Shown: positions 9,639 through 18,195 of the stretch, one piece after another
How the letters are laid out: every line of letters begins with the position of its first letter
Numbering within the stretch: position 1 is the first letter of the stretch
DNA from: CALHRB01 sp964473465
Lineage (GTDB): Bacteria > Bacteroidota > Ignavibacteria > Kapaibacteriales > UBA2268
DNA: 64,000 bases
Direction of reading: 5' to 3'
NCBI GenBank assembly: GCA_964473465.1
Contig: CAYYPE010000006.1
Span: 62,001 to 126,000, forward strand
Program-made: the position numbers and the translations under genes
Notes under the pieces: generated by a model
Database searches by the model: none
Seen by the model: only the letters and a program-made list of their open reading frames with translations
Told to the model about the DNA's origin: nothing

Positions 9639-10403
9639 TCATAGTTCAAAAGCCAAACCATCGTAAGCAAGATAAATATCAGGGGGTAAATAGGGCTGAC
9701 ATTCATCAAATTTAATCTGATGGGCAATATGTGTGAAATAAGTTTTTTTAGCCCCTATTGTTTTTGCCGCTGTTATGCCTTCTTCCAGATTAAAATGAGT
9801 GGTATGTTTTGTGTAGCGGAGTGCATCGAGGATTAAAATATCCAATCCATTAAGCTTTTTAACTGATTCAGGTGGTATGAAATTTGTATCAGTGCAATAA
9901 GCAAAATTATTAATCCTGAATCCTAAGACTTCGAGTTTCCCATGAAGGAGTTTTATTGGTTCAAAGACAATATCACCTATACGAAATTTTTCTGAATCAA
10001 TTATGTTTATATCAATCATAGGAATTCCGCCACCCATCTGTTCAACCTCTTCAAAAGCATAAAAAAAGGTTCTTTTGAGCTTTGCTAATGTTTTTTCGGT
10101 CAAATATATCGGGACTGATTTTTTGCTTGTGTAATTGAAGGCTCTGATGTCGTCGAAGCCACCAATATGGTCAAAGTGATGATGTGTGAAAATAACAGCA
10201 TCCAGTTTTTTCACTTTAAATTTTAGCATTTGCTGACGGAAATCGGGGGAAGTGTCAATAATGACAGTTGTCGTAGCCGATTCAACCAAAAGAGAAGTTC
10301 TAAGTCTTTTATCCCGGGCATCTGTTGAAGTGCATGTCGGGCAATTACAACTTATTGTTGGAACACCCGAAGAAGTGCCAGTTCCAAGTAAAGTGAACCT
10401 CAT
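9639..10403 (-). CDS. PhnP-like metallo-beta-lactamase-fold hydrolase
   Basis: This 254-aa protein starts 'MRFTLLGTGTSSGVPTISC'. It has a CxC/CxxC zinc-type site ('CNCPTC') near residue 24, the metal-binding 'THHHFDHIGG' motif near residue 74, and later Asp/His ligands ('CTDTNF', 'FTHIAHQ'). This matches the PhnP subfamily of MBL-fold phosphodiesterases. The E. coli member cleaves cyclic ribose phosphates, but no phn genes are present here, so another phosphodiester substrate is likely. It lies 12 bp downstream of lipA, a pairing also seen in related genomes from my memory of the family. It is the last gene of the rpoD-lipA-MBL run and ends 23 bp from the convergent NTPase gene. Confidence 0.85.
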   Translation of the reverse strand: MRFTLLGTGTSSGVPTISCNCPTCTSTDARDKRLRTSLLVESATTTVIIDTSPDFRQQMLKFKVKKLDAVIFTHHHFDHIGGFDDIRAFNYTSKKSVPIYLTEKTLAKLKRTFFYAFEEVEQMGGGIPMIDINIIDSEKFRIGDIVFEPIKLLHGKLEVLGFRINNFAYCTDTNFIPPESVKKLNGLDILILDALRYTKHTTHFNLEEGITAAKTIGAKKTYFTHIAHQIKFDECQPYLPPDIYLAYDGLAFEL

Positions 10404-10415
10404 CTTTCAGTAAAA

Positions 10416-11306
10416 TTATATATGTTTTTCAGCATGATAGGAACTTCTAACCAGTGGACCCGATTCAACATGCATAAATCCCATTTCAAGACCTATTTTT
10501 TTATATTCAGCAAATTCATCAGGATGAACATATCTGTCAACGGGTAAATGTTCTTTTGTAGGTTGCAGATATTGTCCGATTGTCATAATATCAATATTTA
10601 TGTTTCTAAGATCTCTCATAACATCAATGACTTCATCGAATTTTTCTCCAATACCCACCATAATACCGGTTTTTGTTCTGAAGCCTTTTAGCTTGGAGTA
10701 TTCCAGAACTTTGAGAGACCTGTCATATTTTGCCTGAGGTCTGACAAGTTTATAAAGCCTTGGAACAGTTTCAACATTATGATTCAGTATGTCCGGTCTT
10801 GCATCAAGAACTCTTTGGAGGCAATCGAGATCTCCTTTGAAATCGGGTATCAAAACTTCAATCGAGGTCTCAGGGTTTAATTCTCTGACTTTAGAAATTG
10901 TTTGAGCCCATATATTAGAGCCTTGATCGGGCAATTCATCGCGATTAACAGATGTTATAACAGCATGCCTTACACCCATTTGCTGGACTGAATGGGCAAC
11001 TTTCAATGGTTCGAATGGGTCATAATCCCCGGGGCGACCAGTTTTGATAGCACAAAATCCGCAAGATCTGGTGCAGGTATCTCCCAGAATAAGAAAAGTA
11101 GCTGTTCCGCTGTGCCAGCATTCACCAATATTAGGACAGTGAGCTTCTTCGCAAACAGTATGAAGAGATTTTGATCTCATCATTGTCTTAATTTTGGTAT
11201 AATTTTCACCAGCTGGAGCTTTGACTTTTAGCCAGTGCGGTCTGGTTGATTGCTTGGATGCCCCTTTTTCGTTATTATCATGTTCAGGGTAATCAATTTT
11301 ATGCAT
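10416..11306 (-). CDS. lipA: Lipoyl synthase
   Basis: This 296-aa radical SAM enzyme inserts two sulfurs into protein-bound octanoyl groups to make lipoyl cofactors for the pyruvate and 2-oxoglutarate dehydrogenases and the glycine cleavage system. Both iron-sulfur motifs are intact: the auxiliary cluster cysteines C52, C57 and C63 ('CEEAHCPNIGEC') and the radical-SAM cysteines C78, C82 and C85 ('CTRSCGFC'). The C-terminal 'VRSSYHAEK' supplies the serine ligand of the auxiliary cluster. Length is normal. It lies between rpoD (28 bp) and the MBL hydrolase (12 bp), all on the minus strand. No lipB is seen in the window. Confidence 0.97.
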   Translation of the reverse strand: MHKIDYPEHDNNEKGASKQSTRPHWLKVKAPAGENYTKIKTMMRSKSLHTVCEEAHCPNIGECWHSGTATFLILGDTCTRSCGFCAIKTGRPGDYDPFEPLKVAHSVQQMGVRHAVITSVNRDELPDQGSNIWAQTISKVRELNPETSIEVLIPDFKGDLDCLQRVLDARPDILNHNVETVPRLYKLVRPQAKYDRSLKVLEYSKLKGFRTKTGIMVGIGEKFDEVIDVMRDLRNINIDIMTIGQYLQPTKEHLPVDRYVHPDEFAEYKKIGLEMGFMHVESGPLVRSSYHAEKHI

Positions 11307-11334
11307 AAAATCTCATTTACATTCTTAATCTTAT

Positions 11335-12195
11335 TTATCCAAGATAAGCCCGAAGAGCTTTTGAGCGTGAAGCGTGACGAAGCCTTCTGATTGCTTTCTC
11401 TTTAATTTGTCTGACTCTTTCCCTTGTTAGATTGAACTTTTCTCCGATTTCCTCCAGAGTGAGGCAAGTTCCATCCAATCCAAAATATAGTTTTATAACT
11501 TCGGATTCTCTCTGGGATAGAGTAGTCAGGACTTGTTGAACTTCAACCCTTAGAGACTCTCGGATAAGTTCAGCATCCGGGGGTGGTTGTTGTTCATTTG
11601 GGAGGATGTCAAGAAGTCTGTTGTCTTCCCCTTGAACAAAAGGAGCGTCCACAGAAAGATGTCTTCCGGAAATCTTTATGGTTTCAGCAATTTCCGGGAC
11701 AGTCATTTCGAGCTGTTCAGCCAATTCGGCGGCAGTAGGTTCTCTTTCGAACTTTTGTTCGAGTTCGCTGAATTTTTTGCCAATTTTATTTAAAGCACCA
11801 ACACGGTTGAGTGGTAATCTGACTATTCTGGACTGTTCGGCAAGAGCCTGCAAGATAGATTGACGAATCCACCAGACAGCATAAGATATAAATTTAAATC
11901 CACGGGTTTCATCAAATCTTTTAGCAGCTTTGATTAAACCCAGATTGCCTTCGTTTATTAAATCACCAAGTGATAAACCTTGATTCTGATATTGTTTTGC
12001 AACGGAAACAACAAATCTAAGATTAGCTTTTACAAGGCGTTCAAGAGCTTTAGTTCCTTCATAACCACCTTTTTTAATTATTTTTGCTAATTCAATTTCA
12101 TCATCGGATTCAAGCAATTCAACACGCCCGATTTCCTGAAGATATTTGTCTAATGATTGACTTTCACGATTTGTGTATTGTTTCGTTATCCTCAT
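11335..12195 (-). CDS. rpoD: Primary RNA polymerase sigma factor, short Bacteroidota type
   Basis: This sigma-70 of about 286 aa consists only of regions 1.2 to 4.2 and lacks region 1.1, as in Bacteroidota/Chlorobi housekeeping sigma factors. Visible are region 1.2 'SLDKYLQEIGRVELL', region 2 'NLRFVVSVAKQYQNQGLSLG' and 'FKFISYAVWWIRQSI', and region 4.2 'LTLEEIGEKFNLTRERVRQI'. The open frame could begin at a TTG at 12207, but the ATG at 12195 gives the conserved 'MRITKQYTNRESQSL' N-terminus and is preferred. It heads the minus-strand run rpoD-lipA-MBL. Its presence matches the promoter-like TAnnTTTG elements seen in the window. Confidence 0.95.
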   Translation of the reverse strand: MRITKQYTNRESQSLDKYLQEIGRVELLESDDEIELAKIIKKGGYEGTKALERLVKANLRFVVSVAKQYQNQGLSLGDLINEGNLGLIKAAKRFDETRGFKFISYAVWWIRQSILQALAEQSRIVRLPLNRVGALNKIGKKFSELEQKFEREPTAAELAEQLEMTVPEIAETIKISGRHLSVDAPFVQGEDNRLLDILPNEQQPPPDAELIRESLRVEVQQVLTTLSQRESEVIKLYFGLDGTCLTLEEIGEKFNLTRERVRQIKEKAIRRLRHASRSKALRAYLG

Positions 12196-12319
12196 ACACA
12201 ATTCCAAATGTTAATAAATACTTAAAAAACTTTAAATTCAACGTTCTTTTTCTTTTTTTATTGTCAGATAGTAAATGTCTAAAAACCAAAGATTTTAATA
12301 TAGTCCTGATTTTCCTGAA

Positions 12320-13957
12320 TTAATTTTGAGTTAAGCTTTTAATATTAAGAATCTTATTATAATTCTTCTTTTCTAATAAACTAATAGATGTTTTTAAAAA
12401 TATATCATCATTTAGCTGTTCTCTTGAAATTTGTTCTTCGGAAACAAATCTTGAACGAATCTCTTTAGTAAGTATTTTTATCAATTCTTCTGTAATTTCG
12501 GCTATGATATCCTTTTGCTCCTTCTTGATTCTTTTAGCAAAATCCATCAAGTCCTTTTGCAATTTCTTGTTATAATTTTCTTTGGAAACAATTTGATATA
12601 ATGTATCCAGCCTTGCTTCAAGCTCGGACTGATATTTATAATTAATTGAATTGATGTAATCCCTGAATGATTTTAGCAATGTCTCATTTGGGAGTTCAGG
12701 AACTTTGTCATAGTTTGAAGAAAATATATTAGCAAATTTGAAAATAATGTTTTTGTTCAATAAATCTGTTATAAACTGATTGGGTTCTTCAGATTTAATG
12801 ATACTGTCAGGAATGATTCCGTTTGATTCGAGAACAGGTCTGCCATTTCTGGTGTAATAAACAGAATCATAATGTAAGTTTAAGCCTTTATTTCTCCCTT
12901 TTTCAAAATTTAATTTCTGAATGCAACGGCCTGAAGGTATGTAGTATTTTGAAGTTGTAATTTTAATTGCTGAATTGTAAGGTAAATTATAAACTGATTG
13001 AACTAAACCCTTCCCGAATGATTTTTGACCGATAATTATGCCTCTGTCAAGGTCTTGAATGGCACCAGCAACAATTTCACTTGCACTTGCACTTCCTTCG
13101 TTAATTAATACAGCCAATGGAATAACCGTATCGACTGGCTGGATAATAGTTCTGTAGGTTCTAATCTCGTTTTCGTTTCGTCCTTTTGTGGAAACAATAA
13201 CATTATTTTGAGGAATAAAAATCTCGCAGGTGCTTATTGCAGCTTCAAGCAAGCCGCCGGGGTTGTCTCTGAGGTCAAGGATCAATGATTTCAAATTTTT
13301 ATTCTGTTTTAACTCATATAATGCAGACCTGATCTCCTGATCGGTGAATCGGGAAAATCTATCTACTTTTATATAGCCCACACTATCCGATAGAATAGTT
13401 GAAATTGTAACATTCTTAACCTTGATTTCCTGACGCTCAATTCTGAAACTTAAAGTGTCCTTGATACCATCACGTAAAACTTTTAAATCGAGAAATGTTC
13501 CCGGTTTTCCTCTGGTAAATTTTCTGAATTCATCAGAAGTTTTATTTAAAACAACAGCTGTATCAGCCATATAAATACGGTCGCCAATTCTTAGTCCGGA
13601 TTTTTGTGCGGAATAGCCGTCTCTTATTCCAATGACAGTCAGCATGCTATCCATATAACTGATTGTTATGCCGATTCCAACATAGGATCCATCAGTAATA
13701 ATATCTATATCATCAGTTTCTGATTCTGAATAGAATGATGTATATGGATCCAGCCCTAAAAGCATACCTTGAATACCTTCTTCCATTAGTAATTCGGGGT
13801 CTATTTCCATAACGTAATTTTCGGAAAGCTTGCGATAGACCTCTCCAAAAATTTCAAAAGACTTGTTTAATTTAAGGTAGTAATCATCGTCAAACTTTGC
13901 TTCAAGCAAAATTGATGACACGATCAATATTGGTATAATATATTTTAGTCTTTTCAT
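12320..13957 (-). CDS. S41-family C-terminal processing protease (CtpA/Prc type)
   Basis: This 545-aa protein has an N-terminal signal or anchor segment (residues 4-20), a PDZ domain at about 85-175 and the peptidase S41 core at about 190-370. The catalytic pair is Ser291 in 'NEGSASASEI' and Lys316 in 'SFGKGLVQ', spaced 25 residues as in Prc/CtpA. The substrate-binding 'LDLRDNPGGLL' is present. The C-terminal 170 residues are charged and helical. Such proteases trim or degrade envelope proteins in the periplasm, recognising their C-termini. It is the last gene of a minus-strand run and starts 4 bp after the methyltransferase stop. Confidence 0.92.
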   Translation of the reverse strand: MKRLKYIIPILIVSSILLEAKFDDDYYLKLNKSFEIFGEVYRKLSENYVMEIDPELLMEEGIQGMLLGLDPYTSFYSESETDDIDIITDGSYVGIGITISYMDSMLTVIGIRDGYSAQKSGLRIGDRIYMADTAVVLNKTSDEFRKFTRGKPGTFLDLKVLRDGIKDTLSFRIERQEIKVKNVTISTILSDSVGYIKVDRFSRFTDQEIRSALYELKQNKNLKSLILDLRDNPGGLLEAAISTCEIFIPQNNVIVSTKGRNENEIRTYRTIIQPVDTVIPLAVLINEGSASASEIVAGAIQDLDRGIIIGQKSFGKGLVQSVYNLPYNSAIKITTSKYYIPSGRCIQKLNFEKGRNKGLNLHYDSVYYTRNGRPVLESNGIIPDSIIKSEEPNQFITDLLNKNIIFKFANIFSSNYDKVPELPNETLLKSFRDYINSINYKYQSELEARLDTLYQIVSKENYNKKLQKDLMDFAKRIKKEQKDIIAEITEELIKILTKEIRSRFVSEEQISREQLNDDIFLKTSISLLEKKNYNKILNIKSLTQN

Positions 13958-13961
13958 ATCC

Positions 13962-14933
13962 TCACTTTTTTAAAATCCAGAATGAACCCGGCTCTGCCTC
14001 AGAATGCTCAGAAAGTACGGGAAAATAATTTTTTATACTATCCCAGTAATCATTTTTTAAGTGATTTAAACTGCATATTAATTTATAATCATTATTAAAG
14101 CTAAGGAAAGATTCCAAAAGATATTGTTCGTTCCATAGCAGAATTTTATCTTTTATCCAGAAATCAGGATAATCTGCTGGTGAAAAAATATCATGAAAAT
14201 GTATATAAACTCCTGAATTTAAAACTGGCAAAATTTTCATAAAAATAAATAACAAATCACCCTCTGGCTTAATTATGTGTGACGAATCTACAAATAAAAT
14301 ATCGTTATGGCTTAATGATTGGAAAAGATTAATTTCGACATTTTCAACGATTTTTTCAATGAAATTTACTTCTTCGTTTTTTAGCCATTTGAATTCATAA
14401 GGTTCGATACATATAATATTGCAATCATAGTTTGGATTTTCATCCTTATTCCTTTTGATAGCTTCAATAGCTATGAGAGTTGAAAATCCCGCCCCAATTT
14501 CAATTATATTCTTTGGTTTGACCAATCTTATTAATGAATAATAAAATTCGGCATCTCCGGCTACAAAATTTGGGTTATTATAGTAAAATTGCTTGTCCTC
14601 AGTTTTATTATATGGAAATTCTTTTAATTCATTCTGATATGTAAAATTTTTGATGAAGTCAAGCTGGAACTCAATATTAAAATCTATAAAATTGATATTC
14701 CTCTTATGATTTTTGTAATTTTTAATTTTATTTCTGCTAAATGGGTCGTAGTAATGATCAGAAATTGGCAGAACACCTGTTAAAAAGAAAAGCTGTCTTG
14801 AGAATTTAAAATTTTCATATCCTGCTAACCTCATTAATTTCAAAATTAGTAAGGTTAAAAGTATGATAGGTGAAAAAATATATTGAATGATTTTCAGAGA
14901 GATAATAACCAAATTTTTTAAATTGTTCGACAT
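13962..14933 (-). CDS. Class I SAM-dependent methyltransferase with N-terminal membrane segment
   Basis: Of its 323 aa, residues 10-32 form a hydrophobic helix ('IIQYIFSPIILLTLLILKL') that probably anchors the protein. The catalytic domain shows SAM-binding motif I 'NIIEIGAGFSTLIAIEA' near residue 140, an acidic strand end 'IICIEPYEF', and 'DILFVDSSH' followed by 'YIHFHDIF', typical of Methyltransf_24-like enzymes that act on sugars or lipid-linked glycans. It lies 16 bp after a GT-C-like membrane protein, so a role in modifying a cell-envelope glycan or lipid is plausible. The substrate cannot be read from the sequence. Confidence 0.8.
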   Translation of the reverse strand: MSNNLKNLVIISLKIIQYIFSPIILLTLLILKLMRLAGYENFKFSRQLFFLTGVLPISDHYYDPFSRNKIKNYKNHKRNINFIDFNIEFQLDFIKNFTYQNELKEFPYNKTEDKQFYYNNPNFVAGDAEFYYSLIRLVKPKNIIEIGAGFSTLIAIEAIKRNKDENPNYDCNIICIEPYEFKWLKNEEVNFIEKIVENVEINLFQSLSHNDILFVDSSHIIKPEGDLLFIFMKILPVLNSGVYIHFHDIFSPADYPDFWIKDKILLWNEQYLLESFLSFNNDYKLICSLNHLKNDYWDSIKNYFPVLSEHSEAEPGSFWILKK

Positions 14934-14949
14934 TTTTGAAAAACAAGAT

Positions 14950-16020
14950 TTACAAAAATTTCATTTCAGCAATTTTTTGCCCTAATTGATAGCCCGAAAG
15001 AATAATCGAAAATATTAAAAGTATTATGACTGCTATCCTTGAATTTAGCGATTTAATATAAAAATCTTTGAGTAATGCCCCACTTGGAATTAATAATACA
15101 ATAAGCAAATATACCAAATTTGAACCTGTAATATCTATTTTCGAAAAAAGAAAAGATGATATTATTAAAGGTGTAGCAAACAACCAGAGAGTTAATAATA
15201 TATTTTTGCTTGATTGAGTAAATAAAAATATTCTATTAAGCTGAACCATAACCAACAAAATCAGTGGTATTGATAATTCCTGCAAAACCCTCAGAAAATG
15301 ACTAAAAAAACCTATCCCAAAAATGTCCCTGCCTGTAAAATAACCCATAACTTGGTTGTTGATATTTTGGAAAAAGCCAATGTAGAAGGATAGAAGCAAA
15401 ACAAGACTCAATACTAATGATAAAAAATACTTTTGGAAATTGATTATCAGTAAAATTATCAGAAATGGAAAAAGTAAGATTAAAAAATAATTTGTTATCA
15501 CTGCAAGAAATAGAAAAAGAGCTGCCAGGATTGAAAATAGCACAAAAGTCTTATTTTCTTTGGAAATATTAAATAAGTAAAAAAGAAAACACAGGAAGAA
15601 CACTATTGATAAACCATAAGGATTAATAATCTTGCCAAAATAAATCACACTTGCCTGAACTGAGAACATTGCCGTTGAAAACAAGGAAGATATTGAATCA
15701 TCTGTTATCTTTTTAGCAATAAAGTAGAAAATAACAACCGAAATTATTCCCAATAAGATTGAAGATAATCTTGTATAAACATTTTCAAAATTAGAATCAG
15801 TAAATTTGACCAGTGAAAAAGCGAGTCCATTTGACAGGGACAAATTAGAATATGGAAAATCCAGCAAACTGTTTGTTGCTCTGGAGAGTCCCAGAAATCC
15901 TTTTTCTAAAATTGATAATTCGCTAGTTATGGTGTTCGATCTGAGCCATAATGAAGCTAACAAAGTAATTATTATAATAGGTAAAATTTTCAGGCTATAA
16001 GATAATTTCATATTCTTCAT
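14950..16020 (-). CDS. Polytopic membrane protein, GT-C/GT39-like
   Basis: This 356-aa protein has roughly nine hydrophobic helices. The N-terminal helix and following loop 'SELSILEKGFLGLSRAT', then 'ENVYTRLSSILLGIISVVIF', recall the first half of glycosyltransferase family 39/83 (ArnT/PMT-type) proteins, which use polyprenyl-phosphate sugars. It is shorter than typical members, which add a soluble C-terminal domain, and I cannot identify the catalytic acidic residues with confidence. The stop of the upstream OmpA-type gene is two bases before its start and the methyltransferase follows by 16 bp, so all are probably cotranscribed. It could also be a non-enzymatic membrane protein. Confidence 0.55.
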   Translation of the reverse strand: MKNMKLSYSLKILPIIIITLLASLWLRSNTITSELSILEKGFLGLSRATNSLLDFPYSNLSLSNGLAFSLVKFTDSNFENVYTRLSSILLGIISVVIFYFIAKKITDDSISSLFSTAMFSVQASVIYFGKIINPYGLSIVFFLCFLFYLFNISKENKTFVLFSILAALFLFLAVITNYFLILLFPFLIILLIINFQKYFLSLVLSLVLLLSFYIGFFQNINNQVMGYFTGRDIFGIGFFSHFLRVLQELSIPLILLVMVQLNRIFLFTQSSKNILLTLWLFATPLIISSFLFSKIDITGSNLVYLLIVLLIPSGALLKDFYIKSLNSRIAVIILLIFSIILSGYQLGQKIAEMKFL

Positions 16021-16022
16021 AT

Positions 16023-18050
16023 TTATTTTAATGGTGTTTTAACTTCTATCAATACTGTTCTGCAATAAAACCTGCCTTCAGGGATATTATTATCATAAGG
16101 CAGAATCGAAGGACCAATTCCAACAACATCGGTTATTTTAGCTGCTGAATTGATTGATTGAATGTAATTTTTAACCGAATTAGCTCTCTCGGATGATAAT
16201 TTATAATTATATTTCAATTCACCAAGTCTGTCAGTTGAGCCTGTTATAGTTACGGTTGAATTTTCTTTAATTGAAGTTTTAAGAAAATCGTTTATCATTA
16301 TTTTATTTTGCCCTGATATATCGAATCTGTCAAAATCGAACACTATCAAGTTCAGTCTTCCAATTTCGAACCGGTTTAATTCTTTTGATATATTAATATC
16401 AATAACCTTTTCCTCCCGAATTCCATCTGAGCTATTAACTGTTAATGTTGCTGTTTGAGGGATTTTCGATTCTGTTTTACTTCCGATATAATTAATAAGT
16501 TCCTTATTTAAGGGGAAAGAAATTTTAATTGAACCTGTCTGCTGGTCGTCAATTTGTCCCCGCGATTTAATAAGACCGTTAAAAGCAGAAAAATTCCAGT
16601 CATTCAATTTTAATTCCCTGTTTAATTCAAAATTAAAATAGATAGAATCTTGTGTAGATGTATATTCAAAAAACTTTGAATGAATAACAGGAGTTAATAT
16701 TTCGGGGTCGTTACTTGTGATTTCAACTCTTCGGTTTTCCTGATAACCTTCCTGATATTCTCTGCTTGTTGGTAGTTTTGGAAAATCAAGAGATTCAATT
16801 GAAACTCTGTCCTGAGATACTTTCCAGCGATTAATTATGTATTCAGCAACATTTCTTGCTCTGGATTCTGCCAATTTAATTCTATCCTTCGAATCAGACA
16901 ATTCTTCGCCATCAGTAACGCCAGTAATCTTGATTTTTGATTTTGGATTGGCTATTAATCTACTGCCTATGATATCGAATAAATTATAGTAAATACTGAG
17001 AGTTTCTTTGGGTAAATTTTTCTCGTTAAAATCATCTATGTTTCTATTATTTATATATTTATCTTGAATTGCTGTCGAAGCACTATCAAAAAAGACATAA
17101 TTAAGAAGAGGATGTGTTTGGGTAACGATAGTTTCAAGAATATTTACGGGTTCTGAAATGAAATTTTTAACAAGGGCTGGCTTAACTTTTTCGATTGGTG
17201 GTTCTGGTTTGGGTGGATCAGGAAGTATTATTACTTTAGTCCTGAGAATCTTTTGTCTTTCTCCTATGTCGAACTTCCTGCTGATTTGAACACCGAATCT
17301 CAAAATATTTGTATGCCATTCATAATCGGACATAACAGAATTCAAGGCATATCGGAATCTGAATTCGGGTTTGATATAAAATCCGTTTTTCAGCTGAAAT
17401 TCTGTTCCAATGCCAAAAGAAGCACCATAGGAACTGCCTGCATTTGTGATTTTACCACTTTCAACAGTCCTTTTTTTCGTCATTTCAGGGAAAAGGATAC
17501 TTTCCGGCTTAAGAATTTCTTCAGTATTTTCGAATTCAGCACCAAAAACAGGATGGCCAGCATCTGCAGTTAATTTCAGTTCGATTGGAAAATCAATGGG
17601 AAGTTTATATGATATTCCACCCTCTATCATTAAGTAATCAAGATAACCATCATAATTATGTCCTCGAATTAAAGGAGTATAATTATTAGTTTGTTCGTCA
17701 TAAACTTCGTAAGAGCTTGTGTTTTCTTTCAATGAGACAGGTCTATGGTCATATAAAAAACGAGCAATAAAATTAAGTTGATTAGATAAGAGTTCGTATT
17801 CTCCGTCAAGACCAAAATAGTAACCGAAATCTGTGCCGTTCGAGAAATAGCCACAATCGTCACCACCCGGTATGAGTGGTAATCTGGTTTCATTCCATAT
17901 ATGATTTAGTCCTCCGGTTATACCGATAGAAATAAATTTGGATTTTAATGGGGGTCCTGTCAATGTATCAGTAATTTGAATTCTGGTTTGAGCCGAAACT
18001 AATCCAGAAAAAATAAATGAAATAATAAATACAGTATATATTTTAAGCAT
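16023..18050 (-). CDS. Outer-membrane protein with two OmpA-like domains
   Basis: This 675-aa protein has signal peptide 'IISFIFSGLVSAQ' and an N-terminal beta-barrel-like region (about residues 25-265, rich in 'GLDGEYEL' and 'FYIKPEFRFRYALN'-type strands). A first OmpA-like peptidoglycan-binding domain lies at about 310-445 ('KIKITGVTDGEE', 'RARNVAEYI', 'ENRRVEI'). After a beta-rich linker comes a second OmpA-like domain at about 565-675 ('LIVFDFDRFDISGQ', 'VTITGSTDRLGELKYN', 'SSERANSVKNYI'). OmpA domains bind diaminopimelate in peptidoglycan and tether the outer membrane. The tandem arrangement is unusual. It is the first gene of the 18050-12320 minus-strand run. Confidence 0.82.
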   Translation of the reverse strand: MLKIYTVFIISFIFSGLVSAQTRIQITDTLTGPPLKSKFISIGITGGLNHIWNETRLPLIPGGDDCGYFSNGTDFGYYFGLDGEYELLSNQLNFIARFLYDHRPVSLKENTSSYEVYDEQTNNYTPLIRGHNYDGYLDYLMIEGGISYKLPIDFPIELKLTADAGHPVFGAEFENTEEILKPESILFPEMTKKRTVESGKITNAGSSYGASFGIGTEFQLKNGFYIKPEFRFRYALNSVMSDYEWHTNILRFGVQISRKFDIGERQKILRTKVIILPDPPKPEPPIEKVKPALVKNFISEPVNILETIVTQTHPLLNYVFFDSASTAIQDKYINNRNIDDFNEKNLPKETLSIYYNLFDIIGSRLIANPKSKIKITGVTDGEELSDSKDRIKLAESRARNVAEYIINRWKVSQDRVSIESLDFPKLPTSREYQEGYQENRRVEITSNDPEILTPVIHSKFFEYTSTQDSIYFNFELNRELKLNDWNFSAFNGLIKSRGQIDDQQTGSIKISFPLNKELINYIGSKTESKIPQTATLTVNSSDGIREEKVIDINISKELNRFEIGRLNLIVFDFDRFDISGQNKIMINDFLKTSIKENSTVTITGSTDRLGELKYNYKLSSERANSVKNYIQSINSAAKITDVVGIGPSILPYDNNIPEGRFYCRTVLIEVKTPLK

Positions 18051-18195
18051 TTGTTTCCCAAAGTTAATTAATTACAAGTAAAGAAATACTTGATTTTTTA
18101 TTTTAGTTACAATTAATTTTCGACAATTATTGATATTTTTAAATCTCAAAGTATTTTTTTATTTTTATAAGTTATTTTTTTGAAAAGAGGATAAA

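Noticed and set aside
12196..12207. TTG start of rpoD
   Set aside because: The ATG at 12195 gives the conserved N-terminus.
18075..18092. CAAGTA/TACTTG hairpin followed by T's, a terminator-like shape
   Set aside because: It lies between two divergent genes, has a 6-bp stem, and no transcript is expected to end there on the plus strand.
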